A stretch of DNA of 64,000 nt from Lujinxingia vulgaris (GCF_007997015.1 NZ_VOSM01000013.1:34839-98838); one strand, 5' to 3'; numbered from the stretch's first letter, positions 42,153 to 55,002 are shown. Notes: generated from the sequence alone by a model not told the origin. A program made the numbers and translations.

Positions 42153-43604
42153 TCAGCGGAGCAGCAGCGCTTCGAGCTCCGCGATGGCGGTGGCGAACTC
42201 GTTATTACCCATCTCCACCAGGTCTTCGATCTTGCGAAAGGCGGTGAGTACGGTGGTGTGATCCTTGCCCCCGAACTTGCGTCCCAGCTCCGGGTAGCTC
42301 TCGCCGGTGTGCTTACGGCTTAAGTACATCGCCATCTGGCGCGGCTCGCTGATGGCGCGGGTGCGCCGGCTGCCTTTGATGTCGGAGGGCTTGATGTCGA
42401 AGTGAGAGGCCACCATGCGGATGATCTGCTCGACGCCCAGGCTGCGCTCATGCTGGATGTTCATGCGCTTGAGCAGCTGGCGGGCCAGATCGGTGTTGAG
42501 GGGCACGTTCATCAGCTTGGCCTGGGCGACCATGCGCACCAGGGTGCCCTCGAGCTCGCGCACGTTGCTACGGATCGCGGTGGCCAGGAGCAACACGACC
42601 TCTTTGCTCAGCTCGATCTGGCTCTCTTCGGCCTTCTTCTCCAGGATCGCCACCCGGGTCTCGATCTCGGGGGCCTGCACATCGGCGATCAACCCCCAGG
42701 CAAAGCGGCTGGCCAGGCGCTCCTCAATGCCGGGCAGCTCCTGCGGGGTCTTATCGGAGGTCATTACGATCTGCTTGCCGCTCTGATAGAGGGCGTTGAA
42801 GGTGTGGAAGAACTCCTCCTGGGTGGAGTCCTTGCCGCCGATGAACTGGATGTCATCGATCAGGAGCAGATCGCAGTCGTTTCTAAACTGGTTGCGGAAC
42901 TCGGCCATCGTCTTCTGGCGCAGGCTTCCGATGAGCTCGTTCATGAAGACTTCGGCCGAGAGGTAGCGCACGCGGGTGCGGGGATCGCGGCGCAGCATCT
43001 CCACGCCGATCGCCTGCAAAAGGTGCGTCTTGCCCAGGCCCACCCCGCCGAAGATGAAGAGGGGGTTGTAGGTCTGGCCACTGCCCGAGGCTACCGCCTG
43101 ACAGGCCGCGTGCGTAAACTGGTTGGAGGGCCCGACCACGAACTCATCGAAGGTGTAGCGCGGGTTCATGCCCGCCGCGCTCACCAGCTCGCTGAGATCG
43201 GCCGCTGAGGGCGGCTCGATGATCCCGAAGTCAAAGAGTGCGGCCTGACCATGCTCGCCATCGAGGCGCGCGGATCGCGCGGCCATTGGCTCGGCATCAA
43301 GGTCGATGTTCTCCACCTCGATGGGCTCATCCTGGCCGCTCTCAACGATCTCGATCTTCAGGGGCTGGCCGGCGGCGTGGGCGACGGCCTCCTCGATCAG
43401 ATCCATGTAGTTGTCGTTGATCCAGACCTGCACGAAGGGATCGTCGACTCCGAGGACGATCGTCTCGTCGCTGCATTCCCGCAGGCGCAGCTTTTCAAAC
43501 CAGGTCTTAAAGTTGTGCGCATTGACCTTGGTCTTGAGTTCGAGCAGGGCGGCGTTCCAGATCTCTTGCATGGGCAGCATCGCTTGGGGCAGGGAGGAGC
43601 TCAT
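42153..43604 (-). CDS. dnaA: Chromosomal replication initiator DnaA
   Basis: 483 aa from the ATG at 43604; ATGs at 43580 and 43571 (MQEIWNAALLELK, matching the common DnaA start) are alternatives. Domain I is helical (NFKTWFEKLRLRE). The AAA+ domain has Walker A GGVGLGKTHLLQ, Walker B LLLIDDIQF and the Box VII/sensor region. The DNA-binding domain IV holds the signature GGKDHTTVLTAFRKI. It binds DnaA boxes with ATP to open oriC, which lies directly upstream at 43.83-44.13 kb, so the gene is likely autoregulated. A 218-bp gap separates it from rpmH. Confidence 0.98.
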   Translation of the reverse strand: MSSSLPQAMLPMQEIWNAALLELKTKVNAHNFKTWFEKLRLRECSDETIVLGVDDPFVQVWINDNYMDLIEEAVAHAAGQPLKIEIVESGQDEPIEVENIDLDAEPMAARSARLDGEHGQAALFDFGIIEPPSAADLSELVSAAGMNPRYTFDEFVVGPSNQFTHAACQAVASGSGQTYNPLFIFGGVGLGKTHLLQAIGVEMLRRDPRTRVRYLSAEVFMNELIGSLRQKTMAEFRNQFRNDCDLLLIDDIQFIGGKDSTQEEFFHTFNALYQSGKQIVMTSDKTPQELPGIEERLASRFAWGLIADVQAPEIETRVAILEKKAEESQIELSKEVVLLLATAIRSNVRELEGTLVRMVAQAKLMNVPLNTDLARQLLKRMNIQHERSLGVEQIIRMVASHFDIKPSDIKGSRRTRAISEPRQMAMYLSRKHTGESYPELGRKFGGKDHTTVLTAFRKIEDLVEMGNNEFATAIAELEALLLR

Positions 43605-43829
43605 CACTAAACAACATCTCGAGAGGCACATCTCGACAGGCGGCAGACTCATCCGTGAGTAGCCAGGGGATCGCGACAAGCGCGAGGACCTCAACCCGTC
43701 GATGTGGTGTTGCCACAGGCAGCGCGTCTTCAGCGTCGCCCGGGCCCCTCAGGTTATGGGGGATGGGCCGGGCAAAGGGAAGACAATTTCGAATGTGCCG
43801 AGGCCTCAGTATGGCCATTTTGACGCGCT

Positions 43830-44128
43830 GCGGCCAGCGGAGAAGCGGGGGGATTCAATCCGAAGATATTTTTCCACAGGGGTGTGGAAAAAAAGAGGTT
43901 GAAGCGCATGCTGCCGATCGCGGCGATCGTCGGAAAATTTTGCGTTTTTCAAAAAATGAAAGGATTTCGGGAGGATAGGCTGTGGAAAGAGGGGGGCGGT
44001 GAGACGATCGTCGGGGTGATCGGTCGGTGATCACGATCGCCCCCTGTGGATCGCGGCGCGATCGCCCTGTGAAAGACCTGTGGAAAACTCTGGGGAAAAC
44101 TCCGAACGCGCGGCAGTTGCTTGCGATC
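43830..44128. other. Putative chromosomal replication origin (oriC)
   Basis: The gap upstream of dnaA holds DnaA-box-like 9-mers, each one or two mismatches from TTATCCACA or its complement: TTTTCCACA (43870), TGTGGAAAA (43883), TGTGGAAAG (43981), TGTGGATCG (44045) and TGTGGAAAA (44079). An AT-rich stretch (GGAAAATTTTGCGTTTTTC onward, about 43932-43967) is a candidate unwinding element. GATC occurs about eight times between 43915 and 44065. The region also must carry the dnaA promoter. The rest of the gap (43605-43830) shows nothing I can name. Confidence 0.85.
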
Positions 44129-44779
44129 TCAGGCCGAGCCGGAGCGGGCCATCATCATGAAGGCCGTCGGGTTGACGCCGATGCGCGCGAGCGCCTCGTC
44201 CCACTGGGCGTCGAAGCGGGTATGAAAGAAGCTCTCGGCGTGGAAGTCGTCGAGCAGCCAGCTGCCCTCCTCGATCTCCTGCTCCAGCTGGCCGGGGCCC
44301 CAGCCGGCGTAGCCGATGAAGGGTCGGTAGTCGCCGGCCTGCATGCCCTGCGCAAACCCCTCGATGATCTCGCCACTGGCCGCCAGGTACCAGCCCTGGT
44401 TAAAGGTAAGCTCATCCTCATCGCCGCGCTGGCGCATGCGACGAAGACGGCGCCGTTGCTCGGCCTCCTCGCTGTTGTCGACCTCAAGGCGACGGTACAT
44501 CACCCAGAGTTGCTCAATGCGTACCGGCCCCCCGAAATACACCGGCATCTCAAAGCAGGCCGGGCTGAGCTGTGGGGTGATCTCTTCATTGACGCTCTGA
44601 ATCAGCGATCCAAAGTCGATCTCCAGGGGTTTGTTGATGATAAAGCCCATCGCCCCCTCTTCGTCATGATGGACCATCGCGACGACGGCGCGCTCAAATG
44701 GTGAGCCATCGAGGCGAGGGGAGGCGATCAGAAATCCGGGCGCCGAGGAGCGGGGAGCGGGGTTGGGAGGCTCGGACAT
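44129..44779 (-). CDS. YqgE/AlgH family protein
   Basis: 216 aa from the ATG at 44779 (MSEPPNPAP). Family hallmarks: PGFLIASPRLDGSPFERAV, HHDEEGAMGFIINKP, FGGPVRIEQLWVM and RPFIGYAGWGPGQLEQE. An insert of about 20 basic/acidic residues (SEEAEQRRRLRRMRQRGDED) interrupts the centre. It is a cytosolic fold of unknown biochemical role, linked to transcription in some species (AlgH). The gene reads toward oriC and dnaA. The gap 44780-45024 upstream has no recognisable signals. Confidence 0.92.
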   Translation of the reverse strand: MSEPPNPAPRSSAPGFLIASPRLDGSPFERAVVAMVHHDEEGAMGFIINKPLEIDFGSLIQSVNEEITPQLSPACFEMPVYFGGPVRIEQLWVMYRRLEVDNSEEAEQRRRLRRMRQRGDEDELTFNQGWYLAASGEIIEGFAQGMQAGDYRPFIGYAGWGPGQLEQEIEEGSWLLDDFHAESFFHTRFDAQWDEALARIGVNPTAFMMMARSGSA

Positions 44780-45024
44780 AAGCGTTGGCTCTCGACAGAG
44801 GTCGCAAAAGGTCAGTTGGCGAGGTGGAGATTCGGGCGTGCCCCGGGCGGCACACAATCGCCCGCAGCGGCGTTTCCCCTCAGAGTGTACCAGAAGTAGG
44901 TGGGCCGAGCTTCAGCGGCCCGCCACCGGCTCTAAACGTAGCGCGGTGAAGGCAAAGTCAACGCCGGAGCGAGGGTGGCGTGGGGCATCTGTAAAAAAAA
45001 CGCGTTTCACCCCTCAGGAATCGC

Positions 45025-45053
45025 TTGACAGAGGCCTCAACGCTCATTAACTT
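45025..45053 (+). promoter_or_regulatory. Sigma-70-type promoter for tRNA-His
   Basis: TTGACA at 45025 and TAACTT at 45048 are separated by 17 bp. The expected start would be at about 45060, 38 bp before the tRNA. Confidence 0.65.
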
Positions 45054-45097
45054 CCCGGCCTGTTCGACGCCCAACCTTTTTGGGCCGGTGTCGGCAC

Positions 45098-45172
45098 GGT
45101 GGGTATAGCTCAGTCGGTTAGAGCGCTGGCTTGTGGTGCCAGAGGTCACGGGTTCAAATCCCGTTATCCACC
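45098..45172 (+). tRNA. tRNA-His (GTG)
   Basis: Cloverleaf with acceptor GTGGGTA paired to TATCCAC. An extra 5' G (45098) opposes C73, the tRNA-His identity pair. Anticodon loop is CTTGTGG (anticodon GTG). The T-loop is GGTTCAAATCC. CCA is not encoded. Confidence 0.96.
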
Positions 45173-45180
45173 CTCAAAAA

Positions 45181-45216
45181 AACGCCTTATCGCAGTCGTG
45201 CGGTGAGGCGTTTTTT
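45181..45216 (+). terminator. Terminator after tRNA-His
   Basis: Stem AACGCCTTA / TGAGGCGTT, 12-nt loop, T6 tail. Confidence 0.9.
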
Positions 45217-45374
45217 CGTTGGTGCGCGATCGAGGGGCGGCCGGCGTCTCGCAGTGCTCCGAAGATGGTGGCGAAGGGGTTGGGGGGCAGCCTAAAAAGG
45301 GCAAAAAAACACTTGAACGATAGGGGTGGGGGTGGCATAAGACGCTTCGTTTCGCGGTTTGGGCCGCGAAATCA

Positions 45375-45448
<74 letters not shown>

Positions 45449-45491
45449 CTCAACGTGACGGGACGCGCCGGCCCAGCGCGCGTGCCAGACG

Positions 45492-45564
45492 GGGCCAGTA
45501 GCTCAATCGGTAGAGCAACGGACTCTTAATCCGCAGGTTGAAGGTTCGATTCCTTCCTGGCCCA
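45492..45564 (+). tRNA. tRNA-Lys (CTT)
   Basis: Acceptor GGGCCAG with CTGGCCC, anticodon loop CTCTTAA (CTT), T-loop GGTTCGATTCC. 73 nt; likely transcribed with tRNA-Arg 43 bp upstream. Confidence 0.95.
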
Positions 45565-45688
45565 TAATGAGAGTAAGGCGGCGCGCCGACGTCGCCTGCG
45601 ATGACGGCCAAAGCCGGGTCGAGGCGTCTGCCCGGCTCGGCTTTTATCGTTTGTACGCGTTTTCATCGTTGGAACGACAGGCACCGCA

Positions 45689-45771
<83 letters not shown>

Positions 45772-45968
45772 TGGAGGTTTGCCGCGCCTTTATAAAGGGC
45801 GGCAGCCCGCTGCATCACCGGCGCTCGCAGTGGCGAGTCGCCACCACAAACACCAGGCGTTTTGGCCCTGCATGATAAGGGGCTTAAGGCGCCGATGATC
45901 AGGCCGATCCCCACCCCCAACCCGGGGTGTAAACGAGGACGGCAGCACTGCTTAAGGAGAGCAAGCCG

Positions 45969-47459
45969 ATGGCACATCAGGTCGAAGAGACTGGCGAGTT
46001 GACGCGTAGCGCGACGATCACGGTAGAGGCGGAAGAGTACAATCGTCAGGTCAATAAGGCCCTGCGTCAGCTCTCGAACCGCGTCAAAATTTCGGGCTTC
46101 CGCAAGGGGAAGATCCCGCTCTCGGTGATGAAGCAGCGCTACGGGCAGGCGGTGATGCGCGACGTGATCGAAGATCTCGTCAGCGATAACGTCAACAAGA
46201 TGCTCAAAGAGACCGAGAACGTCCTGCACGTGGGCGTGCCCCAGGTCACCGACATTCCCCTGGAAGATGGCGGTGAGCTGAAGTTCACGGTGGATTACGA
46301 GCTGCGCCCCGAGATCGATCCGATAGGATATATGGGTGTGAAGGTCGAGAAGCCCAAGGCGGAGATCGCCAATGAGGCCGTCGACGCCGAGCTTGAGAAC
46401 CTGCGTCAGAACAACTCGAAGCTCGAGCCGGTGGTCACCCGTGAGGTCATCGAGACGGGCGACATCGTCACCGTGGACTTTGAGGCCGTGGGCGATCACC
46501 CCGAACTTCAAGATATGCGTTCGACTGGCGTGCAGGTTGAGATCGGCTCGGGTCAGACCCTGCCGGGCATCGAAGATGCGCTCACCGGCAAGGGCTTCGA
46601 CGCGGTGGTCGACTCCGAGATCGACGCTCAGGACGACTTCCCGGTCGAAGAGCTGCGTGGCCAGAAGTTGCCGATCCGCCTGACCGTGACCAAGGTCGAG
46701 CGTAAGGTGCTTCCGGAGCTCGACGATGAGTTCGCCAAGACCACCGGTCAGGGCGAGACGCTTCTGGAGGTTCGCTCGGCGATCCGCGCGCGGCTCGAAG
46801 AGCAGCGTCAGAAAGAGGCTGAGCAGCTGGCGATCGACTCGATGATGACGTCGCTTCTGGAGCAGAACAGCTTTGAGCTGCCGCCGAGCTTCCTCGATGA
46901 GCAGGTCACCCAGGCGGCGCGCCAGCGTCTGCAGATGTTCGCGCAGCAGGGCATCGATCCGGCGCAGTTCGGGTTGAGCGTGGAGGCCATCGCCGAGAGC
47001 ATCCGCGAGGATGTCGTCGAGCAGATCAAGCGTGAGTTCTTGCTCATGGAGATCGCCCGCAAAGAGAACCTCAAGGTCGAAGAAGAGGATCTCTCCGCTT
47101 ACTTTGAGCGCCGCGGTGCCGAGGTTGGAGCCAACGCCCAGCAGTACCGGGCTTTTGTGATGCAGAACCAGGATCGCTTCCGCCAGGCTCAGGCCTCCGC
47201 GCTGCTCGAGAAGGTGCGCGCGAAGTTGCTGGCCGACGCCGAGATCGTGGACGTGGAGTGGCCCACCGAAGAGGCTGAAGAAGCCGAAGCGGCGCCGGCG
47301 GAAGAGGTCGAGGCCAAGCCGAAGAAGAAGGCGACCAAGAAGAAGAGCACCAAGAAGGACGAGGGCGCTGACGATGGCGAGGCCGAGGCCAAGCCGAAGA
47401 AGAAGGCGACCAAGAAGAAGAGCACCAAGAAAGACGACGACGCGGAAGCCTCCGAATAA
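45969..47459 (+). CDS. tig: Trigger factor with a Lys-rich C-terminal tail
   Basis: 496 aa from the ATG at 45969 with AAGGAG upstream. The ribosome-binding N-domain includes SNRVKISGFRKGKIPLSV (conserved GFRxGKxP). The FKBP-type prolyl isomerase domain runs from about ETGDIVTVDFEAVG to LTVTKVER. The helical chaperone arms follow to about residue 430. The last ~60 residues are not part of the family: EEAEAAPAEEVEAKPKKKAT then KKKSTKKDE, a KPKKKATKKKSTKKD unit present twice. Trigger factor meets nascent chains at the ribosome exit. The order tig-clpP-clpX-lon is conserved. Confidence 0.97.
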   Translation: MAHQVEETGELTRSATITVEAEEYNRQVNKALRQLSNRVKISGFRKGKIPLSVMKQRYGQAVMRDVIEDLVSDNVNKMLKETENVLHVGVPQVTDIPLEDGGELKFTVDYELRPEIDPIGYMGVKVEKPKAEIANEAVDAELENLRQNNSKLEPVVTREVIETGDIVTVDFEAVGDHPELQDMRSTGVQVEIGSGQTLPGIEDALTGKGFDAVVDSEIDAQDDFPVEELRGQKLPIRLTVTKVERKVLPELDDEFAKTTGQGETLLEVRSAIRARLEEQRQKEAEQLAIDSMMTSLLEQNSFELPPSFLDEQVTQAARQRLQMFAQQGIDPAQFGLSVEAIAESIREDVVEQIKREFLLMEIARKENLKVEEEDLSAYFERRGAEVGANAQQYRAFVMQNQDRFRQAQASALLEKVRAKLLADAEIVDVEWPTEEAEEAEAAPAEEVEAKPKKKATKKKSTKKDEGADDGEAEAKPKKKATKKKSTKKDDDAEASE

Positions 47460-47547
47460 GCATCACGAATAGGCGGAGCCGCGTGTCGGTTGAGCAGTCG
47501 AATGATGTGTGCGTCGAAACGTTAAGCAGTACCACGAGGAGCGAGTC

Positions 47548-48156
47548 ATGGCCTTTATCCCCAACGTCGTCGAACAAACCCACCGCGGAGAGCGTGGCTG
47601 GGACATCTTCAGTCGACTGCTCAAAGACCGGATTATCTTTCTGGGTACTCAGGTCAACGATCAGATCGCCAACTCCATCATCGCCCAGTTGCTCTTTCTG
47701 GAGAGCGATGATCCCGAAAAGGAGATCTCGCTCTACATCAACTCCCCGGGCGGGAGTGTGACGGCGGGGTTGGCGATCTACGACACCATGCAGTACGTCA
47801 AAGCGCCGGTGACCACGATCTGTCTGGGGCAGGCCGCCTCGATGGGCGCGGTGCTGCTGGCGGCCGGCGAGCCGGGGCGGCGCTTTAGCCTGCCCAACTC
47901 GCGGATCTTGATTCACCAGCCTCTGATGGGGGGCTTGAGTGGTCAGGCGACCGACATTGATATTCAGGCCCGCGAGATCTTGAAGTTGCGCGAGACGCTC
48001 AACGGGATCCTGGCTCGCCACACCGGCCAGAGCCTGGAGAATATTGAGCGCGATACCGATCGCGACTTCTTCATGAGCGCCGAAGACGCCCGGGAGTACG
48101 GGCTTGTCGATGAGGTGATCAGCCCGCGGGCCAAGCAGGATCAGCCCGAGAAGTAA
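47548..48156 (+). CDS. clpP: ATP-dependent Clp protease proteolytic subunit
   Basis: 202 aa from the ATG at 47548 with GAGGAG upstream. The catalytic triad is Ser98 in [10 protein letters not shown], His123 in SRILIHQPL, and Asp in [11 protein letters not shown]. It has the short N-terminus of self-processing ClpP. It forms a 14-mer with ClpX or ClpA. A very strong terminator lies 74 bp past its stop, before clpX. Confidence 0.98.
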   Translation: MAFIPNVVEQTHRGERGWDIFSRLLKDRIIFLGTQVNDQIANSIIAQLLFLESDDPEKEISLYINSPGGSVTAGLAIYDTMQYVKAPVTTICLGQAASMGAVLLAAGEPGRRFSLPNSRILIHQPLMGGLSGQATDIDIQAREILKLRETLNGILARHTGQSLENIERDTDRDFFMSAEDAREYGLVDEVISPRAKQDQPEK

Positions 48157-48229
48157 GGGGGCGCCGGCTGCGGCGTCGTCAGGAGGTTGAAGTCGGTACG
48201 GCGCGCTCGATAAGATGCGTGACGTGCCC

Positions 48230-48271
48230 CGGTGGGTTTCGGGGAATGCCTCCCCGAAACCCACCGTTTTT
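48230..48271 (+). terminator. Strong terminator between clpP and clpX
   Basis: A perfect 16-bp stem (CGGTGGGTTTCGGGGA / TCCCCGAAACCCACCG) with a 5-nt loop and T5 tail. It separates tig-clpP from clpX-lon, so clpX probably has its own promoter within 48272-48356 or depends on read-through. Confidence 0.92.
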
Positions 48272-48356
48272 CGAGGGTAGAAGCAGCCCGAGCGTGAAGG
48301 CACAAGGTCTTCGCGATGAAGCGGGCGCAGCATGACCAGTGACACCAGGATATCTC

Positions 48357-49613
<1,257 letters not shown>

Positions 49614-49727
49614 GGGGCAGCTGAGCAGCATGTCGCATCGGGCATGTGCTGAAAGCGGGTAGGATTCAAAGAAGCTGCGGTCGGGCCCGGTGTCGGGCCG
49701 CACTGACGCACCACACACGAGAGCGAT

Positions 49728-52178
<2,451 letters not shown>

Positions 52179-52271
52179 GGTTGAGGTCACGCTTCTGCGG
52201 AAGATGCGATGTTGAGGACGCAGCGAACGTGTAAGCGAGGTCGCGCGTAGAAGAGTGTGACAGGTTTGAGG

Positions 52272-52302
52272 AAAAAGCCCGGGCGGATGCCCGGGCTTTT
52301 TT
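52272..52302 (+). terminator. Terminator after lon
   Basis: Stem AGCCCGGGC / GCCCGGGCT, GGAT loop, T6 tail, about 94 bp past the stop. Confidence 0.93.
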
Positions 52303-52334
52303 CGTTCCCGGGCTGGGAGTCGGATGCCCCCTGG

Positions 52335-52490
52335 AGCAGGAAGTTGTCGAACCCTCGGTCGTCCGAAGACCGCATAAACGCTGGCTGATGTTCGACCCTG
52401 GGACGAGCAAGGACCGTATAAACGCTGTTCGATGTTCGACCCGGGGACAAGTAAAGACCTCATAAACTGCGGGTGATGTCAGGCCCACGG
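52335..52490 (-). repeat. 44-bp repeats, minus orientation, three units
   Basis: Three units at exact 44-bp steps from about 52344 (TTGTCGAACCCTCGG..., ATGTTCGACCCTGGG..., ATGTTCGACCCGGGG...), each followed by AAAGACCGCATAAACGCTG-type sequence. On the minus strand, TATGCGGTC, six bases, CGACCGAGGG aligns with the plus-strand units of the 16.8-kb array, which fixes the orientation as opposite. The rest of the 52491-52620 gap is the promoter region of the next gene. Confidence 0.85.
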
Positions 52491-52620
52491 AGGTGCGCGT
52501 TTTCGGGTCTTTTTCGAGGTCAACGAAGCCAACGCAGGAGCGGTGCGGGTTGACTTTGAGGCGTAGGGCACAAGGCTTTCAGGCCGAAGCAGTCACCTCA
52601 ACGATGTTCTGGAGGATGCC

Positions 52621-53094
52621 ATGATGAAGCGATGGATGGGTTTGTTTGCGGCGGTGCTGTTGACCTTTTCGCTGCTTGGAGAGCAGGAAGCCTGGGCGCA
52701 GCGCAACACCGGGTTGGGCGTGGGCGTGGGGTCGGCGACGGTGGCCTCCGGGCTCTCGTTGAAGTTGCCCGCGGGACCGACCGCCTTTCAGCTCACGGCG
52801 GGGTGCTGGGGAGGATGTGATGGGGTGGCGGCTTCGTTGGATCTGTTGTTCAACATGCCGGCGATCGCGTCGGCGGATGTGCTAACGCTGGCGTGGAACT
52901 TCGGCGGTGGTGGCGCCCTGGGCGTTGGCGATGGCGGGTTGGGAGCGGGCGCGGCCTTTGTGGCGGGGCTCGAGTTTCATTTCCAGCCGGTGCCCGTCGA
53001 CCTGGTGCTCGAGTGGCGTCCGGGGCTCACTATTCTGCCGGATGTGGATATCGAGCTTGTGAACTTCGGTGGGCACGCGCGGTGGTATTTCTGA
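52621..53094 (+). CDS. Small exported Gly-rich (outer-membrane barrel-like) protein
   Basis: 157 aa from the ATG at 52621 with GGAGG upstream. The signal peptide is MGLFAAVLLTFSLLGEQEAWA with cleavage after AWA. The mature part alternates short hydrophobic strands with Gly (GLGVGVGSATVAS, AWNFGGGGALGVG, LGAGAAFVAGLEFHF) and ends in RWYF, an aromatic C-terminus typical of outer-membrane barrels. A single Cys pair (GCWGGCDG) is present. No family recognised. Confidence 0.7.
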   Translation: MMKRWMGLFAAVLLTFSLLGEQEAWAQRNTGLGVGVGSATVASGLSLKLPAGPTAFQLTAGCWGGCDGVAASLDLLFNMPAIASADVLTLAWNFGGGGALGVGDGGLGAGAAFVAGLEFHFQPVPVDLVLEWRPGLTILPDVDIELVNFGGHARWYF

Positions 53095-53124
53095 GCGCGT
53101 GACACACCTTTAGTCGTGTGAGAG

Positions 53125-53157
53125 AACGCCGGCCCTTTTGAGGGCTGGCGTTTTTTT
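53125..53157 (+). terminator. Terminator after the exported Gly-rich protein
   Basis: Stem AACGCCGGCCCT / AGGGCTGGCGTT (one G-T wobble), TTTG loop, T7 tail, 30 bp past the stop. The rest of the 53158-53400 gap has one degenerate core (TTCAACCTAGGGTCGAGC, about 53198). Confidence 0.9.
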
Positions 53158-53400
53158 GTGGGGTGAACTGAGCGCGCGGGATAAAAAAAAAAGGGGTTCA
53201 ACCTAGGGTCGAGCTGTCCTCGGGTCAGTGTTTGCGGGTGTCGATCGTCAGCCTGACGAGAGCGCCAAATTTGGAGGGGGCAATACTTCTGTGCGGCGGA
53301 TGTCGAATCCGAGCGTTGTGAAACGACCATGGTATGAAGCGACGCCTGTTGCGTCGGATGTGATGCCCGGCGTTTTGCCGCCGGGGTCGAAGGAGTGAAG

Positions 53401-53910
53401 ATGATGGAGGTGGATGTGAGCCATGTTTCGTGCAGGTGTGGGAAGGTGGAGTTGGGTTTAAGTGGGAAAGCGATCGCCTGTTTGTCCTGCTACTGCGACG
53501 ACTGCCAGGCCGGTGCTCGCCAGATCGAGGCGCTGCCCGGCGCCGAAGAGGTCACGAAGGACGGGGGAGGAACCGAGTACGTGATGTACCGCGAAGATCG
53601 TATGGCGATTCGAAAGGGCGCGGCACATCTGAACGACGTGAAACTCCGCGAAGACTCTGCGACGTTGCGCGTGGTGGCGAGCTGCTGCAACTCGCCGATG
53701 TATCTGAATTTTTCGGATTCGCGGCATTGGGTCTCACTCTATCGCGCGCGTTTTAAAGACGATGCGCCGCCACTGGAGGTGCGGATGTGCACTAAATTTA
53801 AGCCTGAGGGGGCGGTGCTCCCGGACGATGTTCCGAGTCTTTCATCCTACTCGATTAAGTTTATGGGCAAGCTGCTGGCGTCGCGGGTTGCGATGATGTT
53901 CGGGCGATAA
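53401..53910 (+). CDS. GFA-like / DUF6151 zinc-binding protein
   Basis: 169 aa from the ATG at 53401 (AGGAG five bases upstream). The Cys set VSCRCGKVELGLSG and LSCYCDDCQAG matches the zinc motif of the GFA (glutathione-dependent formaldehyde-activating) fold, and a second Cys pair, ASCCNSP, follows. The shape and the C-terminal part fit the DUF6151/GFA-like subgroup better than true Gfa; a formaldehyde role should not be assumed. Cytosolic, monocistronic. Confidence 0.75.
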   Translation: MMEVDVSHVSCRCGKVELGLSGKAIACLSCYCDDCQAGARQIEALPGAEEVTKDGGGTEYVMYREDRMAIRKGAAHLNDVKLREDSATLRVVASCCNSPMYLNFSDSRHWVSLYRARFKDDAPPLEVRMCTKFKPEGAVLPDDVPSLSSYSIKFMGKLLASRVAMMFGR

Positions 53911-53994
53911 GTTTGGCGTGAGCAGCAATCGATGAAGCCGGGGGCGTCGAAAGAGCAGTGGGGTGGAGGGGGATGCAGGCGATGATTGCGACGA

Positions 53995-54065
53995 TGGTGC
54001 GTGACCCCGGGGCGCACGAAGACCGCATAAACGCTGGCCGATGTCCGTCCCCGGGTCGGACATAA
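53995..54065 (-). repeat. Degenerate 44-bp-family units
   Basis: GACCCCGGGGCGCACG and GAAGACCGCATAAACGCTGG then CCGATGTCCGTCCCCGGG match the minus-oriented units at 52.3 kb. The unit ends in CCCCGGGTCGGACAT before the next gene's promoter. Confidence 0.75.
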
Positions 54066-54170
54066 TGCCCGCGCCGCGCCAAAAAATTGCGCCCTCTCCT
54101 TCCCTTGCTACGCTTGCCACCTGTTGGCTCGTGAATGTGAGTGGCAAACCTGCGACCAGGGAAGGACGCA

Positions 54171-54605
54171 ATGATGAATCTCGAAGAACTCGATCGCCCC
54201 GACATCTCCACCGCCGAGCAGCCGGAGCGACGCCGGCGCCGCGCCGAGCGTCCGGAGCTGGCGCTGGGCTACCAGCTCGACCAGGTGGTGCGCGACTTTG
54301 AGCTTCGCTGCTGCGTGCTCATCGATGAGCAGGGGAAGATGGTGGCGGCCTCCCCCGATTGCCCCACGCCATTTATGCAGGCGCTGGTGGGGCTGGCGCC
54401 GACGATGGCGGTGGTGCCCGAGCATCGGGAGGCGCATCTGGAGACTTTGCGCCGTCATAACCCGCTTCTGACCGGCGAGGAGCTGGCGGTGTGCGCGTTT
54501 CGCGCCGGCGGGCGGCGTCTCTTTATCGCGGCGGTGGGGCAGGAGGCGGTGATGAATGAGGTGGCGATTTTTCGGGCGATCACCGGGGCGCGTCGGATTC
54601 TTTGA
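54171..54605 (+). CDS. Small cytosolic protein, possibly roadblock-like
   Basis: 144 aa from the ATG at 54171 (AAGGA upstream). The first ~40 residues are polar and Arg-rich (EQPERRRRRAERPE). The rest forms a compact alpha/beta unit: LDQVVRDFELRCCVLIDEQG KMVAAS (read without the space), GLAPTMAVVP, VCAFRAGGRRLFIAAVGQ, and a C-terminal helix. The strand-turn-strand start and the GRRLFIAAVG strand resemble roadblock/LC7 domains used by MglB-type regulators. This is suggestive only. Confidence 0.6.
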   Translation: MMNLEELDRPDISTAEQPERRRRRAERPELALGYQLDQVVRDFELRCCVLIDEQGKMVAASPDCPTPFMQALVGLAPTMAVVPEHREAHLETLRRHNPLLTGEELAVCAFRAGGRRLFIAAVGQEAVMNEVAIFRAITGARRIL

Positions 54606-54607
54606 GG

Positions 54608-55002
54608 GGGGCTTGGGGGGCGCCGGGGGGGCGCGATGTTGGGAGTTGGTGCGTGGGGTGGGGGTTCGCGTGTTGAGGTTGGGTGGTTAGGTGGTTGGGT
54701 GGTTGAGGGGCGCCGGTGGTTCGCGATGTGGGTCGATTCGTGAGGGCGTTGGGGGGAGTGCGGGTTTTGGTGGGGCGCCGGTGGTTCGCGATGTTGGGAG
54801 TTGTCGCGTGAGGTGGGGGTTCGCGTGTTGTGGTTGGGTGGTTGGGTGGTTGGGTGGTTGTGGGGCGCCGGTGGTTCGCGAAGTGGGTCGATTCGTGAGG
54901 GCGTTGGGGGGAGTGCGGGTTTTGGTGGGGCGCCGGTGGTTCGCGATGTTGGGAGTTGTTCCGGGCGTTGGGGGGTGTGCGTTTTGGTGAGGCTGCGCGG
55001 CA
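54608..55002 (+). repeat. G-rich repeat array
   Basis: The 397-bp gap between convergent genes is filled by four to five units built on GGGGCGCCGGTGGTTCGCGA, then either TGTTGGGAGTTG or GTGGGTCGATTCGTGAGGGC. It also has runs of GGTTGGGTGG. It is the same family as at 2.5, 6.8, 36.3 and 63.1 kb. The units alternate between the two endings. Confidence 0.85.

Noticed and set aside
45772..45968. Extra tRNA or small RNA between tRNA-Leu and tig
   Set aside because: Only an imperfect hairpin is visible; no cloverleaf or known RNA motif.
54608..55002. Pro/Thr-rich proteins from the G-rich repeats
   Set aside because: All frames are open because of composition; no ribosome sites, and the same peptide phrases appear in five gaps with different frames.
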